Assembly: GCA_937958375.1 (NCBI GenBank)
Contig: CALGNY010000081.1
Coordinates: forward strand, 1-5,687
Reading direction: 5' to 3'
DNA length: 5,687 bases
Source of the DNA: an uncultured Bacillaceae bacterium
GTDB taxonomy: Bacteria > Bacillota > Bacilli > Bacillales > Alkalibacillaceae
This document shows positions 5,344 to 5,687 of the stretch, piece after piece. The notes below the pieces were generated by a model that ran no database searches, had not been told where the DNA came from, and saw only the letters and a list, made by a program, of their open reading frames with translations. The position numbers and the translations under genes were made by a program. Position 1 is the stretch's first letter; each line of letters starts with the position of its first letter.

Positions 5344-5670
5344 CTAATACGACTTTAACTTTACTACAAAAGGCAAAATCAAAGAAAATAAAGCAAATAG
5401 CAGATAACCAATAAAGAAGTTTATCATAATCGTAGAAGTGTAAACAGTTGATGATAATGATGATGTAATATATCTCCCCAAGTCAAAAAAGTAAACAGCC
5501 ACGAAAATAATAAATGCACTAGACAGAACCATTACTTTTGAGGATGTGGTTAATTGATTGGACTCTCCACAATGATCACAATGAACAGGAAATTTTGTTG
5601 AGCCCCAAATGATTAGCTTATATAACTTACTCCATTTAATCTTATTTTTTCAATTGATACACTGCCTCAT
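5344..5670 (-). pseudogene. CxxC-x(n)-CxxC two-helix membrane protein, interrupted by an in-frame TGA
   Basis: Read from ATG 5670 on the minus strand, the frame encodes MRQCIN, a TGA (5650-5652), then continues open to a TAG at 5344-5346, about 108 codons in all. After the TGA come KIKWSKLYKLIIWG (10-23), CDHCG (31-35), and two membrane helices at about 46-64 and 81-103. This is the layout of the small cxxc_20_cxxc proteins (TIGR04104): a zinc-ribbon-like pair of CxxC motifs and two helices. The TGA stands exactly where the second Cys of the first CxxC is expected, one base from TGT or TGC. The SD GGAAAGGA (5680-5687) is well placed for 5670, so the gene was recently functional. A shorter ORF from ATG 5532 (62 residues) keeps the helices but loses all four metal ligands. 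The role of the family is not known to me. Confidence 0.65.
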
Positions 5671-5679
5671 TTCACTCAT

Positions 5680-5687
5680 TCCTTTCC
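5680..5687 (-). promoter_or_regulatory. Ribosome binding site of the interrupted CxxC gene
   Basis: The minus strand reads GGAAAGGA at the right edge, 9 nt before ATG 5670 and directly against ATG 5679. The spacing favours 5670, which also gives the family-like beginning MRQCIN. The promoter lies outside the window. Confidence 0.55.

Noticed and set aside
5650..5652. Selenocysteine decoding as the default reading of the TGA
   Set aside because: No obvious stem-loop follows the codon, and no selenocysteine gene is in view; a nonsense change is simpler.

Overview
The window looks like the chromosome of a low-GC Gram-positive bacterium, most likely a Bacillus or close relative in the Bacillaceae. 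It is AT-rich with short intergenic gaps, purine-rich Shine-Dalgarno (SD) sites (AAGGAGG, AAGGGG, GAGGTG) and near-consensus sigma-A promoters. It also carries a YoaS/YozG-type gene pair very close to that of Bacillus subtilis. I see no insertion sequence, phage module, tRNA, rRNA or CRISPR array.

Layout. (1) Positions 1-1253, minus: an acetyl-CoA hydrolase / 4-hydroxybutyrate CoA-transferase family gene, complete at its 5' end but running off the left edge just before its expected stop. It has a strong SD and an extended -10 promoter. (2) Positions 1384-2066 are a scruffy stretch. It holds a small basic protein on the minus strand that seems frameshifted near its C-terminus, and head-to-head with it a three-helix membrane protein on the plus strand with no convincing start. 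(3) Positions 2217-3263, plus: a C45-family Ntn-hydrolase (penicillin acyltransferase-like). (4) Positions 3371-4182: a self-contained regulatory cassette with a promoter, a perfect palindrome over the -35, a four-helix DUF2975 membrane protein (YoaS-like), a translationally linked Cro/CI-type HTH protein (YozG-like) and a strong hairpin terminator. (5) Positions 4195-5260: a CarD-family RNA polymerase-binding protein (minus) and a MarR-family regulator (plus), transcribed divergently from back-to-back promoters, with two related palindromes placed to control both. (6) Positions 5344-5670, minus: a CxxC-x(n)-CxxC two-helix membrane protein broken by an in-frame TGA exactly where the second cysteine of the first CxxC should be.

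How the genes may work together: the right half is dominated by transcription control. The HTH protein probably autoregulates its operon, with the membrane partner as sensor or antagonist. The MarR protein probably controls its own gene and the CarD-like gene. The CoA-transferase and the C45 hydrolase are stand-alone metabolic genes. No wholly new multi-gene system is visible. The most interesting items are the MarR/CarD operator architecture, the palindrome in front of the yoaS/yozG pair, and three small genes that each look damaged.

Intergenic stretches without further content: 2067-2202 shows no clear promoter or terminator; 3264-3370 shows nothing I can name; 5261-5343, between convergent gene ends, shows no strong hairpin.
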